A stretch of 35,272 nucleotides of DNA from Formosa sp. Hel1_33_131 (GTDB lineage: Bacteria > Bacteroidota > Bacteroidia > Flavobacteriales > Flavobacteriaceae), in assembly GCA_949499105.1 (NCBI GenBank), contig CATEFX010000044.1, forward strand, positions 1 through 35,272. Direction: 5' to 3'. How positions within the stretch are numbered: position 1 is the first letter of the stretch; every line of letters begins with the position of its first letter. The notes below the pieces were generated by a model that saw only the letters and a list, made by a program, of their open reading frames with translations, was not told where the DNA came from and searched no databases. Shown one piece after another: positions 17,982-26,182 of the stretch. A program made the position numbers and the translations under genes.

Positions 17982-19614
17982 CCTCACCAGTGGCGCCACT
18001 TGGGAGTCCAATTCCTAAAAGTGCCGAAATTGTTGGAGCAATATCCGAAACATTCGTACGCTCAAAAGTTTTTCCTTGTTGAATGCCATTGCCATAAAAC
18101 AATAGAGGAACGTGCGTATCATACGTAAATCCCGATCCATGCGTTGTGCCTTTTGGTCCATATGCAATCACCCCCGACTGGAGCGTGTACAGCACATCCC
18201 CCGAAAGCTTTTGATTATAGCCGTTTTGAAGTGTTTTTTCGATGCCTGTTTCAAAATAACTCGTTTGCATTGTAGTCGCCGTAAAAGCCTTATTCATCGC
18301 TGGGTAGTGTATAATTTCATTGACTATAAACTTTTGAACAGCCTCCAAATTAAGTTGCATCGACCCAATTTGTTCGTGATTTAAAAATATCTGATTATTA
18401 CTGATATTTATAATTAAGTCTGAAACGCCGTACTTCGTATTAAGTGCCTTATACAAAGGAGTAAACATCTCTTTTTGCACATACCCACTAGGCATATGAA
18501 CATCTTTCAAATAAGAAGGGACCTCGGCAGCACCATGGTCGGAGGTTAAAAACAAGGTGTAGTTTCCTGCACCTACATTTTTATCTAAATAATTTAATAA
18601 ACGCTCTATTTCTAGATCTAAACGTAAATACATATCCTGAAGTTCAACCGAGTTTAAACCAAAGTTGTGCCCCACATAATCCGTGGACGAATAACTTACC
18701 GTTAAAAAATCGGTGTATTCGTCTTTGCCTAACGCCTCAGCTTCCACAGCAGCCAGTGCAAAATCGGTAATCATTTCATTCCCAAAAGGACTTGTTTTTA
18801 GAATATCAAAGCCATCATTTAAATTCATGAGCGCTTTTAAGTCATAAGGAAACACAGGGGCTGATTGCCCTTTAAAACCTTTCTCATAATTAGAAATATC
18901 TGGGCCACTTTCTTTATAAAGATTGATGTCATAAAGAGGATTCCACGTTTTTAGGTAGTTTGATATGTTTGAGGGACTGTTAAATTCTTGGACCCAACTT
19001 GGAAGTTTGTCCATATAGTAAGTACTTGAAACCCATTTGCCTTGCTTTAAGCCTTCAAACCAATACGCACCATTAGCCGTGTGTCCCGAAGGAAATATAG
19101 CACCCCGATCTTTGATAGAAACGCCGATCGTTTTTCCTTTCATTTGTGTAAACAACCTGTTTTGGTCGGCAAGAGTGGTGACTTTTAAATTTTTAGGTGA
19201 GACGTGACCATATTCCATATCCGCACCCACAGGCTCATAAGCCTTGTCTGTCGTGCAGTAAATAATTTCTTGAGATACTTTATCATACCAATCGTTTCCA
19301 ATAATGCCATGCACACTTGGCGTTGTCCCCGTAAAAATGGAAGCATGTCCAGGCCCTGTGTAGGTTGGAACGTAATTAAAGTGATGGTTATTACAACTGT
19401 ATCCTTGACGCATTAATCTTAAAAACCCTTCAGATCCGAATTTGTTCTTGAACCGATTCAAATAATCAAACCGCATCTGGTCAACCACAACGCCAACGAC
19501 TAGTTTAGGTTGGCCCGATAGTTCTTTTAAATTGGTCACACCTGTACGTATTGTGGAGGGGTTACATGAAAAAAATGCTATAAATAAAAATAAGTATGCG
19601 AATTTAGAAATCAT
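17959..19614 (-). CDS. Secreted alkaline phosphatase/phosphodiesterase, PafA-like (lipoprotein)
   Basis: This 551-residue enzyme belongs to the alkaline phosphatase superfamily, in the type I phosphodiesterase/nucleotide pyrophosphatase branch that includes the calcium-activated PafA of flavobacteria. The N-terminus is a lipoprotein-type signal (LFLFIAFFSCN), so the mature protein is probably attached to a membrane. The first metal-site aspartate is Asp45 (VVVDQMRFD), the nucleophile is probably Thr86 (YTGPGHASIFTG), and later metal ligands are in SSTDYVGHNFG, LTSDHGAAEVP and GTTHGSGFTYDTHVP. It should release phosphate from monoesters, possibly also diesters; which is preferred cannot be told here. 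The gene is monocistronic with its own promoter and overlaps engB tail to tail. Confidence 0.9.
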   Translation of the reverse strand: MISKFAYLFLFIAFFSCNPSTIRTGVTNLKELSGQPKLVVGVVVDQMRFDYLNRFKNKFGSEGFLRLMRQGYSCNNHHFNYVPTYTGPGHASIFTGTTPSVHGIIGNDWYDKVSQEIIYCTTDKAYEPVGADMEYGHVSPKNLKVTTLADQNRLFTQMKGKTIGVSIKDRGAIFPSGHTANGAYWFEGLKQGKWVSSTYYMDKLPSWVQEFNSPSNISNYLKTWNPLYDINLYKESGPDISNYEKGFKGQSAPVFPYDLKALMNLNDGFDILKTSPFGNEMITDFALAAVEAEALGKDEYTDFLTVSYSSTDYVGHNFGLNSVELQDMYLRLDLEIERLLNYLDKNVGAGNYTLFLTSDHGAAEVPSYLKDVHMPSGYVQKEMFTPLYKALNTKYGVSDLIINISNNQIFLNHEQIGSMQLNLEAVQKFIVNEIIHYPAMNKAFTATTMQTSYFETGIEKTLQNGYNQKLSGDVLYTLQSGVIAYGPKGTTHGSGFTYDTHVPLLFYGNGIQQGKTFERTNVSDIAPTISALLGIGLPSGATGEVIEKVIY

Positions 19615-19637
19615 AGGAATGGAACTTTATTGAATTT

Positions 19638-19665
19638 CAAAAATACATTTTTTTTAACGATTCAA
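19638..19665 (-). promoter_or_regulatory. Promoter of the PafA-like gene
   Basis: The - strand has TTG (19663-19665), a 17-base spacer, then TATTTTTG (19638-19645). This matches the Bacteroidota pattern TTG-N17 to 23-TAnnTTTG. The -7 element is 23 bases before the ATG. It is the most complete promoter match in the window. Confidence 0.7.
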
Positions 19666-19700
19666 TTTTAATAAAATTAAATTAATGGTGAGATTTTTTT

Positions 19701-19708
19701 TACTTTAG
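19701..19708 (+). promoter_or_regulatory. Possible -7 element for mlaE
   Basis: TACTTTAG differs from TAnnTTTG at one position and lies 16 bases before the mlaE start. The divergent neighbour has its promoter only about 40 bases away. No -33 TTG is evident. Confidence 0.35.
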
Positions 19709-19724
19709 CCATTATTATAATTTC

Positions 19725-20462
19725 ATGAAATACCTTCACAATATTGGATCTTATTTTTTAATGATTGGCGAAATGTTTCGCAAACCGACCAAATGGTCCG
19801 TTATGAAACATTTGATCCTTAAGGATATTGAAGATTTGATTGTAAGCTCAATAGGAATTGTTGCCTTTATTGCATTTTTTGTTGGAGGCGTTATTACCAT
19901 TCAAACAGCACTTAATACCGACAGTCCATTGCTTCCTAAATATCTTGTAGGATTTGCCACAAGACAATCTATCATTTTAGAATTTGCACCCACATTTATC
20001 TCAGTAATCATGGCTGGAAAAGTGGGGTCTTTTATCACCTCTAGCTTAGGGACTATGCGGGTAACCGAACAAATTGACGCCTTAGAAGTCATGGGCATCA
20101 ACTCGGTGAATTATTTAGTCTTTCCAAAAACAATCGCACTTTTACTGTATCCTTTTGTGATTTCTATTGCCATGTTTTTAGGAATTATTGGCGGAATGGC
20201 GGCTTGTGTCTATGGCGGGTACTCCTCTTATGAAGACTATGTCGTCGGTGTACAATTGGATTTCGAACCCTTCCATATGGCGTATGCGTTTATCAAAACA
20301 TTAGTTTTTGCGTTTTTACTCGCAACCATTCCTTCCTTTTATGGCTATTACATGAAAGGGGGCGCTCTCGAAGTTGGAAAAGCAAGTACCACTGCTTTTG
20401 TTTGGACAAGTGTGTCTATAATTCTATCAAATTATATTTTAACTCAAATGTTACTAAGCTAA
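19725..20462 (+). CDS. mlaE: MlaE-family ABC transporter permease
   Basis: This 245-residue inner-membrane permease of the MlaE (YrbE) family moves phospholipid between the inner and outer membranes together with MlaF and an MCE-domain MlaD protein. About five or six hydrophobic helices are visible. The conserved cytoplasmic coupling region EQIDALEVMGINSVNYLVFP is present, preceded by the glycine-rich VIMAGKVGSFITSSLG. Its stop shares one base with the mlaF start (TAATG), as expected for a permease-ATPase pair. No mlaD follows in this window, so the MCE partner must be encoded elsewhere if the system is complete. Confidence 0.92.
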   Translation: MKYLHNIGSYFLMIGEMFRKPTKWSVMKHLILKDIEDLIVSSIGIVAFIAFFVGGVITIQTALNTDSPLLPKYLVGFATRQSIILEFAPTFISVIMAGKVGSFITSSLGTMRVTEQIDALEVMGINSVNYLVFPKTIALLLYPFVISIAMFLGIIGGMAACVYGGYSSYEDYVVGVQLDFEPFHMAYAFIKTLVFAFLLATIPSFYGYYMKGGALEVGKASTTAFVWTSVSIILSNYILTQMLLS

Positions 20463-21226
20463 TGATTGAAGTCAAAAACTTACATAAATCTTTTGGAGAC
20501 ACCAAAGTACTAAAAGGAATCTCTACGGAGTTTGAAAAAGGAAAAACAAACCTCATTATTGGGCAAAGTGGTTCTGGGAAAACGGTGCTTTTAAAGTGTT
20601 TACTAGGACTGTTTAATTACCAAGAAGGCAGTATTGCTTATGATGAAAAAATATTTTTAAGCTTATCGGATAATGAAAAAAGAGATTTACGATCACAAAT
20701 AGGAATGGTATTTCAGGGGGGTGCTCTGTTTGACTCGCTCTCGATTGTTGAGAACGTCATGTTTCCTCTAAAGATGTTTACCAATCAGTCGCACAGCGAA
20801 ATGGAAGATCGTGCCAACTCTGCCTTAAAACGTGTAAATCTTGTCGATGCACATCATAAAATGCCTAGTGAGGCTTCCGGTGGAATGCAAAAACGGGTGG
20901 CGATCGCCAGGGCCATTGTAAACAATCCTAAATATTTGTTTTGTGACGAACCTAATTCGGGCTTAGACCCCAAAACGGCTATTGTCATAGACAATCTGAT
21001 TCTTGAAATTACCAAAGAATTTGACATCGTCACTGTTATCAACTCACACGATATGAATTCAGTGATGGAGATTGGTGAAAAAATTATATTTTTAAAAGAT
21101 GGCCATAAGGCTTGGGAAGGCAGTAAAGAGACTATTTTTAGAACAGACAACGAAGTTGTAACCGACTTTGTGTATTCGTCTAACTTGTTTAAAAAGGTGC
21201 GAAAAATGTACCTAGAAGACCTCTAA
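20462..21226 (+). CDS. mlaF: MlaF-family ABC transporter ATP-binding protein
   Basis: This 254-residue ATPase energises the MlaE permease. Walker A is GQSGSGKT at 34-41 and the Q-loop lies in MVFQGGALFDSLS. The signature is SGGMQKR, Walker B is YLFCDEPNSGLD and the switch histidine is in NSHDM. The start chosen is the ATG at 20462-20464, which shares one base with the mlaE stop. A longer in-frame extension into mlaE is unlikely, because MIEVKNLHKSFGDTKVLKG is a normal ABC N-terminus. It converges on the DUF389 gene with only three bases between the two stop codons, and no terminator hairpin is visible there. Confidence 0.94.
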   Translation: MIEVKNLHKSFGDTKVLKGISTEFEKGKTNLIIGQSGSGKTVLLKCLLGLFNYQEGSIAYDEKIFLSLSDNEKRDLRSQIGMVFQGGALFDSLSIVENVMFPLKMFTNQSHSEMEDRANSALKRVNLVDAHHKMPSEASGGMQKRVAIARAIVNNPKYLFCDEPNSGLDPKTAIVIDNLILEITKEFDIVTVINSHDMNSVMEIGEKIIFLKDGHKAWEGSKETIFRTDNEVVTDFVYSSNLFKKVRKMYLEDL

Positions 21227-21229
21227 CCC

Positions 21230-22663
21230 TTAGTCGCTTATCACTTCGACATCTTCTGTACTAAGCTCCAATTCAACCCAAGATTTTAAAGCTTCTTTTC
21301 TTAGGGTGACAAGACTATCGGATAGAACAGAATTCCAACGTGTTTTAACGAGCGTAATCGTATCTGTATTTCTGAAATTTGTAGATGCTAACATTTTCGC
21401 ATAGCCAAAAAACTCTAGGTCATTAAACTGTATTTTAGCATTTTTAGAGAGATTTGAAAACCCATTCAAATCCATTTCATTTTTATTAGAACTAAGAATC
21501 CCTTTCAGACTATCAATCGCAAGTTCACGAACCCCAATGATACTGTCGCGTTTTTCTATTTTATCAATCGCAATGTCATAAAGCTCTAGAATTTTATCTG
21601 TACTTCTGTTTTTATTACCATTGATAACTAAACTAAAATCTTGAAGATACTCATAGCCTTTCAACTCATTAATTAAATCTGATTTGGTCGCTTCATTAAT
21701 TTCACCATTAAAATTTAGGGTAATTTTTTTTGCATCGGTATCTATTTTTTCGCGTTGAAGCCAAAGATTGTCATTATGCGTAATTTCAGTTTCTAAATAC
21801 GTTTTATAATCCGATTTATACCTTGTTTCTTTAAGGACATCTACAAAGGTCCACCCTGCTGGAAGCATGGCCGCTAAAGCAAGGATGGCAGCAAAGCGAG
21901 CAATGTTTTTTCGACGTTGCGAATTGGCATACCTCAACATTGGAAAACGCAGGATTTTAAGCACTAAAAACGTTGCTAAGGCAATAAAAATGGTATTAAT
22001 CGCAAAGAGATACATCGCACCAAAAAAGTAATCAAAATTACCTTGAGACAAACCATATCCTGCGGTACATAATGGTGGCATTAAGGCCGTTGCTATGGCC
22101 ACTCCAAAAATAACGGAGGCAACGGTTCCCTTTTTGGTTCTTGCAATGATGAGTGCTAATCCGCCAAAAAATGCGATAAGAACATCTCTAATATCGGGTT
22201 TCACTCGGCCCAATAATTCGGAATTATCTTCACTTAACGGGAAAAAATAAAAGAATAAAAAAGCAGTTAATAAACTCAGTACAAGCATGGTTGCTAAGTT
22301 GATCAGTGACTTGCGAAGGGTGTCAATATCATTGATCGCAATAGACATTCCAATACCGAGAATGGGGCCCATTAGAGGTGAAATCAACATCGCTCCAATT
22401 ACAACTGCTGTGGAGTTGGCATTCAACCCAACCGAAGCCACAAAAATAGAGCAAATCAAAATCCAAGCAGTGGCGCCTTTAAAAGGAATATCGGCCTTAA
22501 TCGCCGCTACGGTCGCCTCTCTATCGGTGTCATGCCTGAAATCTAAGAGTTCAATTAAAAATATTTTTAAGGACTCCCAAAGGCCTTTGGCGTCTTGTTT
22601 AACCGCAGCTTTGGATTGCTCTGCTTTTATGTTTTCTAGGTCTTGATTTAGGTTGTTTTCCAT
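21230..22663 (-). CDS. DUF389 family integral membrane protein
   Basis: This 477-residue membrane protein of the DUF389 family has no firmly established function. After a short hydrophilic N-terminus come about six hydrophobic helices, including the family-typical GLNANSTAVVIGAMLISPLM, the segment VIFGVAIATALMPPLCTAGY and a last helix ending near WTFVDVL. The rest, about residues 285-477, is soluble and looks like a mixed alpha/beta domain (KITLNFNGEINEATKSDLIN). It is the last of four - strand genes, two bases after manC, and probably shares a transcript with manC, the SprT-like gene and argS. It ends tail to tail with mlaF. Confidence 0.88.
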   Translation of the reverse strand: MENNLNQDLENIKAEQSKAAVKQDAKGLWESLKIFLIELLDFRHDTDREATVAAIKADIPFKGATAWILICSIFVASVGLNANSTAVVIGAMLISPLMGPILGIGMSIAINDIDTLRKSLINLATMLVLSLLTAFLFFYFFPLSEDNSELLGRVKPDIRDVLIAFFGGLALIIARTKKGTVASVIFGVAIATALMPPLCTAGYGLSQGNFDYFFGAMYLFAINTIFIALATFLVLKILRFPMLRYANSQRRKNIARFAAILALAAMLPAGWTFVDVLKETRYKSDYKTYLETEITHNDNLWLQREKIDTDAKKITLNFNGEINEATKSDLINELKGYEYLQDFSLVINGNKNRSTDKILELYDIAIDKIEKRDSIIGVRELAIDSLKGILSSNKNEMDLNGFSNLSKNAKIQFNDLEFFGYAKMLASTNFRNTDTITLVKTRWNSVLSDSLVTLRKEALKSWVELELSTEDVEVISD

Positions 22664-22665
22664 AA

Positions 22666-23751
22666 TTAAATGTGTTGATCACCAAACTTTTTACGAACAC
22701 GTTCTCGCAATTGCTTAATATCTTGTTCTTTACTCTTTGGAAAGATAAGTAAAATTTCTTTTTCCTCCACAACGATAAAATCATCTAAATCCTCCAAGAC
22801 CACAATCTTATTTGTGTCTGTCTTAATCATATTCCCCGAAGAATTATTAGCTAACAATCGTGCATTCACCACCGCATTTTCGGTGGGTTCCTCTGAAATT
22901 TTATCATATAAACTACCCCAAGTTCCCAAATCATTCCAATCAAAAGTTGCTGGAATTACATAGACATTTTTGCTCGGCTCCATGATTGCATAATCCACCG
23001 ATATATTTTCAGACTTACTATAGTTTTCTAAGACAAAGGACGTTTCATCATCGGTATTATACACCGCTTGGCCAGCAGCAAACAAGTTGTATAAAGTTGG
23101 TTGATGTGTTTCAAAGGCCTTTAACACGCTGGAAGTGGACCAAATAAAAATGCCACCATTCCAAAGAAAATTCCCTTGTTCTAAAAACCCCTTAGCCGTT
23201 TCATAATTGGGTTTTTCACGGAACTGAATCACTTTTTTTTGTGCGGCACGACTCGTTTTATCGTATTCGATATACCCGTAACCCGTATTGGCAAAAGTGG
23301 GTTGAATTCCTAAAGTCATCAAGGCATCTGAAGTTTCGGCGAAATCAAATGCATTTTGAAGGTTCGAAATAAAAGCTGATTCATCCTCGATCCAGTGATC
23401 ACTGGGCGCAACCACCATGACCGCATCAGGGTTTTGCTTGTGAATTTTTAAGGAAGCCATTAAAATACAAGGCGCTGTATTACGCATCGCGGGCTCTGCA
23501 ATAATTTGATTTTTATGTAGTTGAGGCAATTGCTCCAGGACCAAATCGCAGTAACGTTCATTGGTTAAAATAAATATATTTTCTTTTGGAATCAAGCCTT
23601 CTAAACGTGAAGTCGTCTTTTGTAAAAGCGTCTGACCTGTTCCTAACATATCGTGAAATTGTTTTGGAAACGCTTCTTTACTTACGGGCCAAAAACGAGA
23701 GCCGACGCCCCCTGCCATAATAATTGCATAATAATTTTTGTTCATCTTCAT
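22666..23751 (-). CDS. manC: Mannose-1-phosphate guanylyltransferase
   Basis: This enzyme converts mannose-1-phosphate and GTP to GDP-mannose, a precursor of cell-surface polysaccharides. The 361-residue protein has the nucleotidyltransferase signature MAGGVGSRFWPVSKEAFPKQF near the N-terminus, then VVAPSDHWI and QFREKPNYETAKGFLEQGNFLWNGGIFIW. It lacks the C-terminal phosphomannose isomerase domain of bifunctional ManC/AlgA proteins, so it should be monofunctional. Met3 (MNKNYYAIIMAGG) is an alternative start. It abuts the SprT-like gene without a spacer. No polysaccharide cluster is nearby, so it probably serves as a housekeeping GDP-mannose source. Confidence 0.93.
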   Translation of the reverse strand: MKMNKNYYAIIMAGGVGSRFWPVSKEAFPKQFHDMLGTGQTLLQKTTSRLEGLIPKENIFILTNERYCDLVLEQLPQLHKNQIIAEPAMRNTAPCILMASLKIHKQNPDAVMVVAPSDHWIEDESAFISNLQNAFDFAETSDALMTLGIQPTFANTGYGYIEYDKTSRAAQKKVIQFREKPNYETAKGFLEQGNFLWNGGIFIWSTSSVLKAFETHQPTLYNLFAAGQAVYNTDDETSFVLENYSKSENISVDYAIMEPSKNVYVIPATFDWNDLGTWGSLYDKISEEPTENAVVNARLLANNSSGNMIKTDTNKIVVLEDLDDFIVVEEKEILLIFPKSKEQDIKQLRERVRKKFGDQHI

Positions 23752-24351
23752 TTATTCATTTACGAGTTCAACTTCTGCATTGGGGTTAAAAACATAGGAC
23801 CGACCTGTGGACAATTCGGTACATTCAAAACGGGTGCGTCTTTTTAAGCCTTTCCGAAATGTTTTTCCATTATACAATCTAAATGCGGCCCCTTCAGGCA
23901 CATCAAAGATAAATATTTTTCCGTTAGGGGCATCAAATTGCTTGAGTTTCAACGCTAAAACGGCATCGGAGTCGCTGCTTGCCTTGGGGTTTTTGAAATG
24001 AGTGGCTAATAACGGCAACACATCCATTGGAAAGACCTCGGGACGTAAAAAAGGCAACATCAAGTGCTGAAACACCGATTTCCATTCTAACCCATGTGGT
24101 TTGATTCGCCTACCACATGATTTATAGGCTTCAAAATGAGCAATTTCATGGATTAAAGTAATTAAAAACTGATAGGGATTTAAATTAGAATTGATGGTGA
24201 TTTGATGTTTTCCGTTGTTTAAACGTCGGTAATCTCCATGGCGTGTTTTGCGTTCTTTTTTAATTTTTACCACTAAATTATCATGCGACAAAAGGGCCGT
24301 GACTTGGTCAAAAGCAGCGGGTGGAATAAAATCGTGTAAGGCATCAACCAT
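23752..24351 (-). CDS. SprT-like zinc metalloprotease-fold protein
   Basis: This 199-residue protein has an SprT-like domain. The zincin motif HEIAH is at residues 68-72, with a further histidine in KPHGLEW (His86) as third ligand, as in SprT and the eukaryotic SPRTN proteases that degrade DNA-protein crosslinks. The bacterial members have no well-defined substrate. Two cysteines (Cys79 and one near the C-terminus) are visible, but a full zinc ribbon is not evident. The ATG at 24349-24351 (MVDALHDFIPPAAFD) is chosen over a longer in-frame start that would overlap argS and add an unusual stretch. It follows argS by 10 bases and abuts manC. Confidence 0.85.
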   Translation of the reverse strand: MVDALHDFIPPAAFDQVTALLSHDNLVVKIKKERKTRHGDYRRLNNGKHQITINSNLNPYQFLITLIHEIAHFEAYKSCGRRIKPHGLEWKSVFQHLMLPFLRPEVFPMDVLPLLATHFKNPKASSDSDAVLALKLKQFDAPNGKIFIFDVPEGAAFRLYNGKTFRKGLKRRTRFECTELSTGRSYVFNPNAEVELVNE

Positions 24352-24361
24352 AAACCTGAAA

Positions 24362-26140
24362 TTACATACGCTCAGGAACCTGAATCCCCAATAAACTAAA
24401 CGCATTTTTTATCGTCGTTGCTACCGCTTTGGAAAGCTGAACTCTAAATCTAATTTCAGACGGAGTATCGGCGCCTAAAATAGAAACATTTTGGTAAAAC
24501 GAATTAAATTCTTTCACCAAATCATAGGCGTAATTGGCCACCAATGCAGGACTGTAATTCGCAGCGGCTTGTTGAATGACCTCCGGAAATAATTGTAGCT
24601 GCTTGATTAGTGCCTTTTCTTTGCTGTGCAACGCGTACCCTACTGGAATATCGCCTGCTGGGTCAATTGTTGACTTTCTTAAAATAGCCTGAATTCGAGC
24701 GTATGTATATTGAATAAACGGGCCCGTATTCCCTTGAAAATCGACCGAAGCTTTTGGGTCAAACAAAATTCGTTTTTTGGGATCGACTTTTAGAATAAAA
24801 TATTTCAGAGCCCCGAGGCCAATCGTCCCATACGTTTTTTCTTTCTCACTGTCAGAATAACCTTCTAGTTTCCCTAAGTCTTGAGAAATCTCTTTGGCTG
24901 TGGACGCCATTTCAACGATTAAATCGTCGGCATCAACCACCGTTCCTTCGCGACTTTTCATTTTTCCACTAGGTAAATCTACCATCCCATAACTAAGATG
25001 TGTAAGATCTTTAGCCCAGTCAAATCCTAATTTTTTCAAGATTAAAAACAAGACTTTAAAATGATAATCTTGCTCATTTCCTACGGTATACACCATCCCA
25101 GCGACGTCTGGAAAATCTTTCAAACGCTGAATAGCCGTCCCAATATCTTGGGTCATATAAACCGCTGTCCCATCGGATCTTAACACAATTTTTTCATCCA
25201 ATCCATCAGGTGTTAAATCACACCAAACAGATCCATCTTCTTTTTTTATAAAAACGCCGCTTTGAAGCCCTTCATTTATAAACGACTTCCCTAGTAAATA
25301 GGTTTGACTTTCATAATAATAGCTATCAAAATTGACGCCTAATGCATTATAGGTAACCTCAAATCCGGCATAGACCCACGCATTCATTTGTTTCCAAAGG
25401 GATACCACAGCTTTATCTCCGGCTTCCCATTTAAGGAGCATTTCTTGTGCTTCAACTAAGATCGGCGCTTGCGCTTTGGCGTTTGCAGTAGACAGGCCTT
25501 TGGCCTCTAAGTCGTTAATTTCTTGTTTATAAACTTGATCGAATTTAACATAATAATTTCCGACCAACTTATCCCCTTTCAATCCTGTTGATTCTGGGGT
25601 TTCATTGGACCCATAACGCTGCCATGCCACCATACTTTTACAAATATGAATACCTCGATCGTTGATGATTTGAGTTTTATACACCTTTCTACCAGATGCT
25701 TTCAAAATCTCCGCCACACTATAGCCTAAAAGATTGTTTCTAACGTGTCCTAAATGTAAGGGTTTGTTGGTGTTTGGTGAGGAGTATTCGACCATCATCG
25801 CTTGGTCACTTGAAGGCGTTACAAACCCAAAGCTAGGATTGGCGTTAATGGTTTGAAAAACATCTAAAAAATAGGCATCAGAAATCACTAAGTTTAAAAA
25901 TCCTTTGACCACATTATAGCCAACGATTTTCTCGTCATTTTCAGACAAATACGCCCCTAAATCTTCCCCCAGCTGGGCTGGGTTCATTTTTACGGTTCGT
26001 AACATTGAAAACGTAACAACTGTCAAATCACCTTCAAAATCTTTTCGAGTTGCTTGAAACTCAACCGAAGGTAATGGTGTGTTATAAAGTGTTAAAAACG
26101 CTTGTTTTATATGTTGTGAAAGGGATTCCTGAAGTGTCAT
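24362..26140 (-). CDS. argS: Arginine--tRNA ligase
   Basis: This class I aminoacyl-tRNA synthetase charges tRNA-Arg. At 592 residues the length is normal. The N-terminal additional domain is followed by the HIGH-type motif HLGH (SSPNTNKPLHLGHVRNN). The KMSKS-like region reads GKMKSREG, as is common in ArgRS. The C-terminal helical anticodon-binding domain carries FIQYTYARIQAILRK. It has its own promoter behind the ctlX stop and heads a run of four genes (argS, sprT-like, manC, DUF389). A tRNA-Arg(UCG) gene at 257-330 is one of its probable substrates. Confidence 0.97.
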   Translation of the reverse strand: MTLQESLSQHIKQAFLTLYNTPLPSVEFQATRKDFEGDLTVVTFSMLRTVKMNPAQLGEDLGAYLSENDEKIVGYNVVKGFLNLVISDAYFLDVFQTINANPSFGFVTPSSDQAMMVEYSSPNTNKPLHLGHVRNNLLGYSVAEILKASGRKVYKTQIINDRGIHICKSMVAWQRYGSNETPESTGLKGDKLVGNYYVKFDQVYKQEINDLEAKGLSTANAKAQAPILVEAQEMLLKWEAGDKAVVSLWKQMNAWVYAGFEVTYNALGVNFDSYYYESQTYLLGKSFINEGLQSGVFIKKEDGSVWCDLTPDGLDEKIVLRSDGTAVYMTQDIGTAIQRLKDFPDVAGMVYTVGNEQDYHFKVLFLILKKLGFDWAKDLTHLSYGMVDLPSGKMKSREGTVVDADDLIVEMASTAKEISQDLGKLEGYSDSEKEKTYGTIGLGALKYFILKVDPKKRILFDPKASVDFQGNTGPFIQYTYARIQAILRKSTIDPAGDIPVGYALHSKEKALIKQLQLFPEVIQQAAANYSPALVANYAYDLVKEFNSFYQNVSILGADTPSEIRFRVQLSKAVATTIKNAFSLLGIQVPERM

Positions 26141-26160
26141 TATTTATCTGATTTCAGCCA

Positions 26161-26168
26161 CAAAGATA
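26161..26168 (-). promoter_or_regulatory. -7 promoter element of argS
   Basis: The - strand reads TATCTTTG, an exact TAnnTTTG match, 20 bases before the argS ATG and just past the ctlX stop. No TTG is found at the -33 distance, where a poly-T/A tract lies instead. Confidence 0.6.
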
Positions 26169-26182
26169 CATTTTTTTTAATC

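Noticed and set aside
20402-20461. mlaF start extended 20 residues into mlaE
   Set aside because: The TAATG junction at 20460-20464 gives a standard ABC ATPase start. The extension reads as an out-of-frame copy of the MlaE C-terminus.
24352-24405. SprT-like gene starting within argS
   Set aside because: The 18 extra residues overlap argS and look unlike family N-termini; the ATG at 24349-24351 fits the spacing better.
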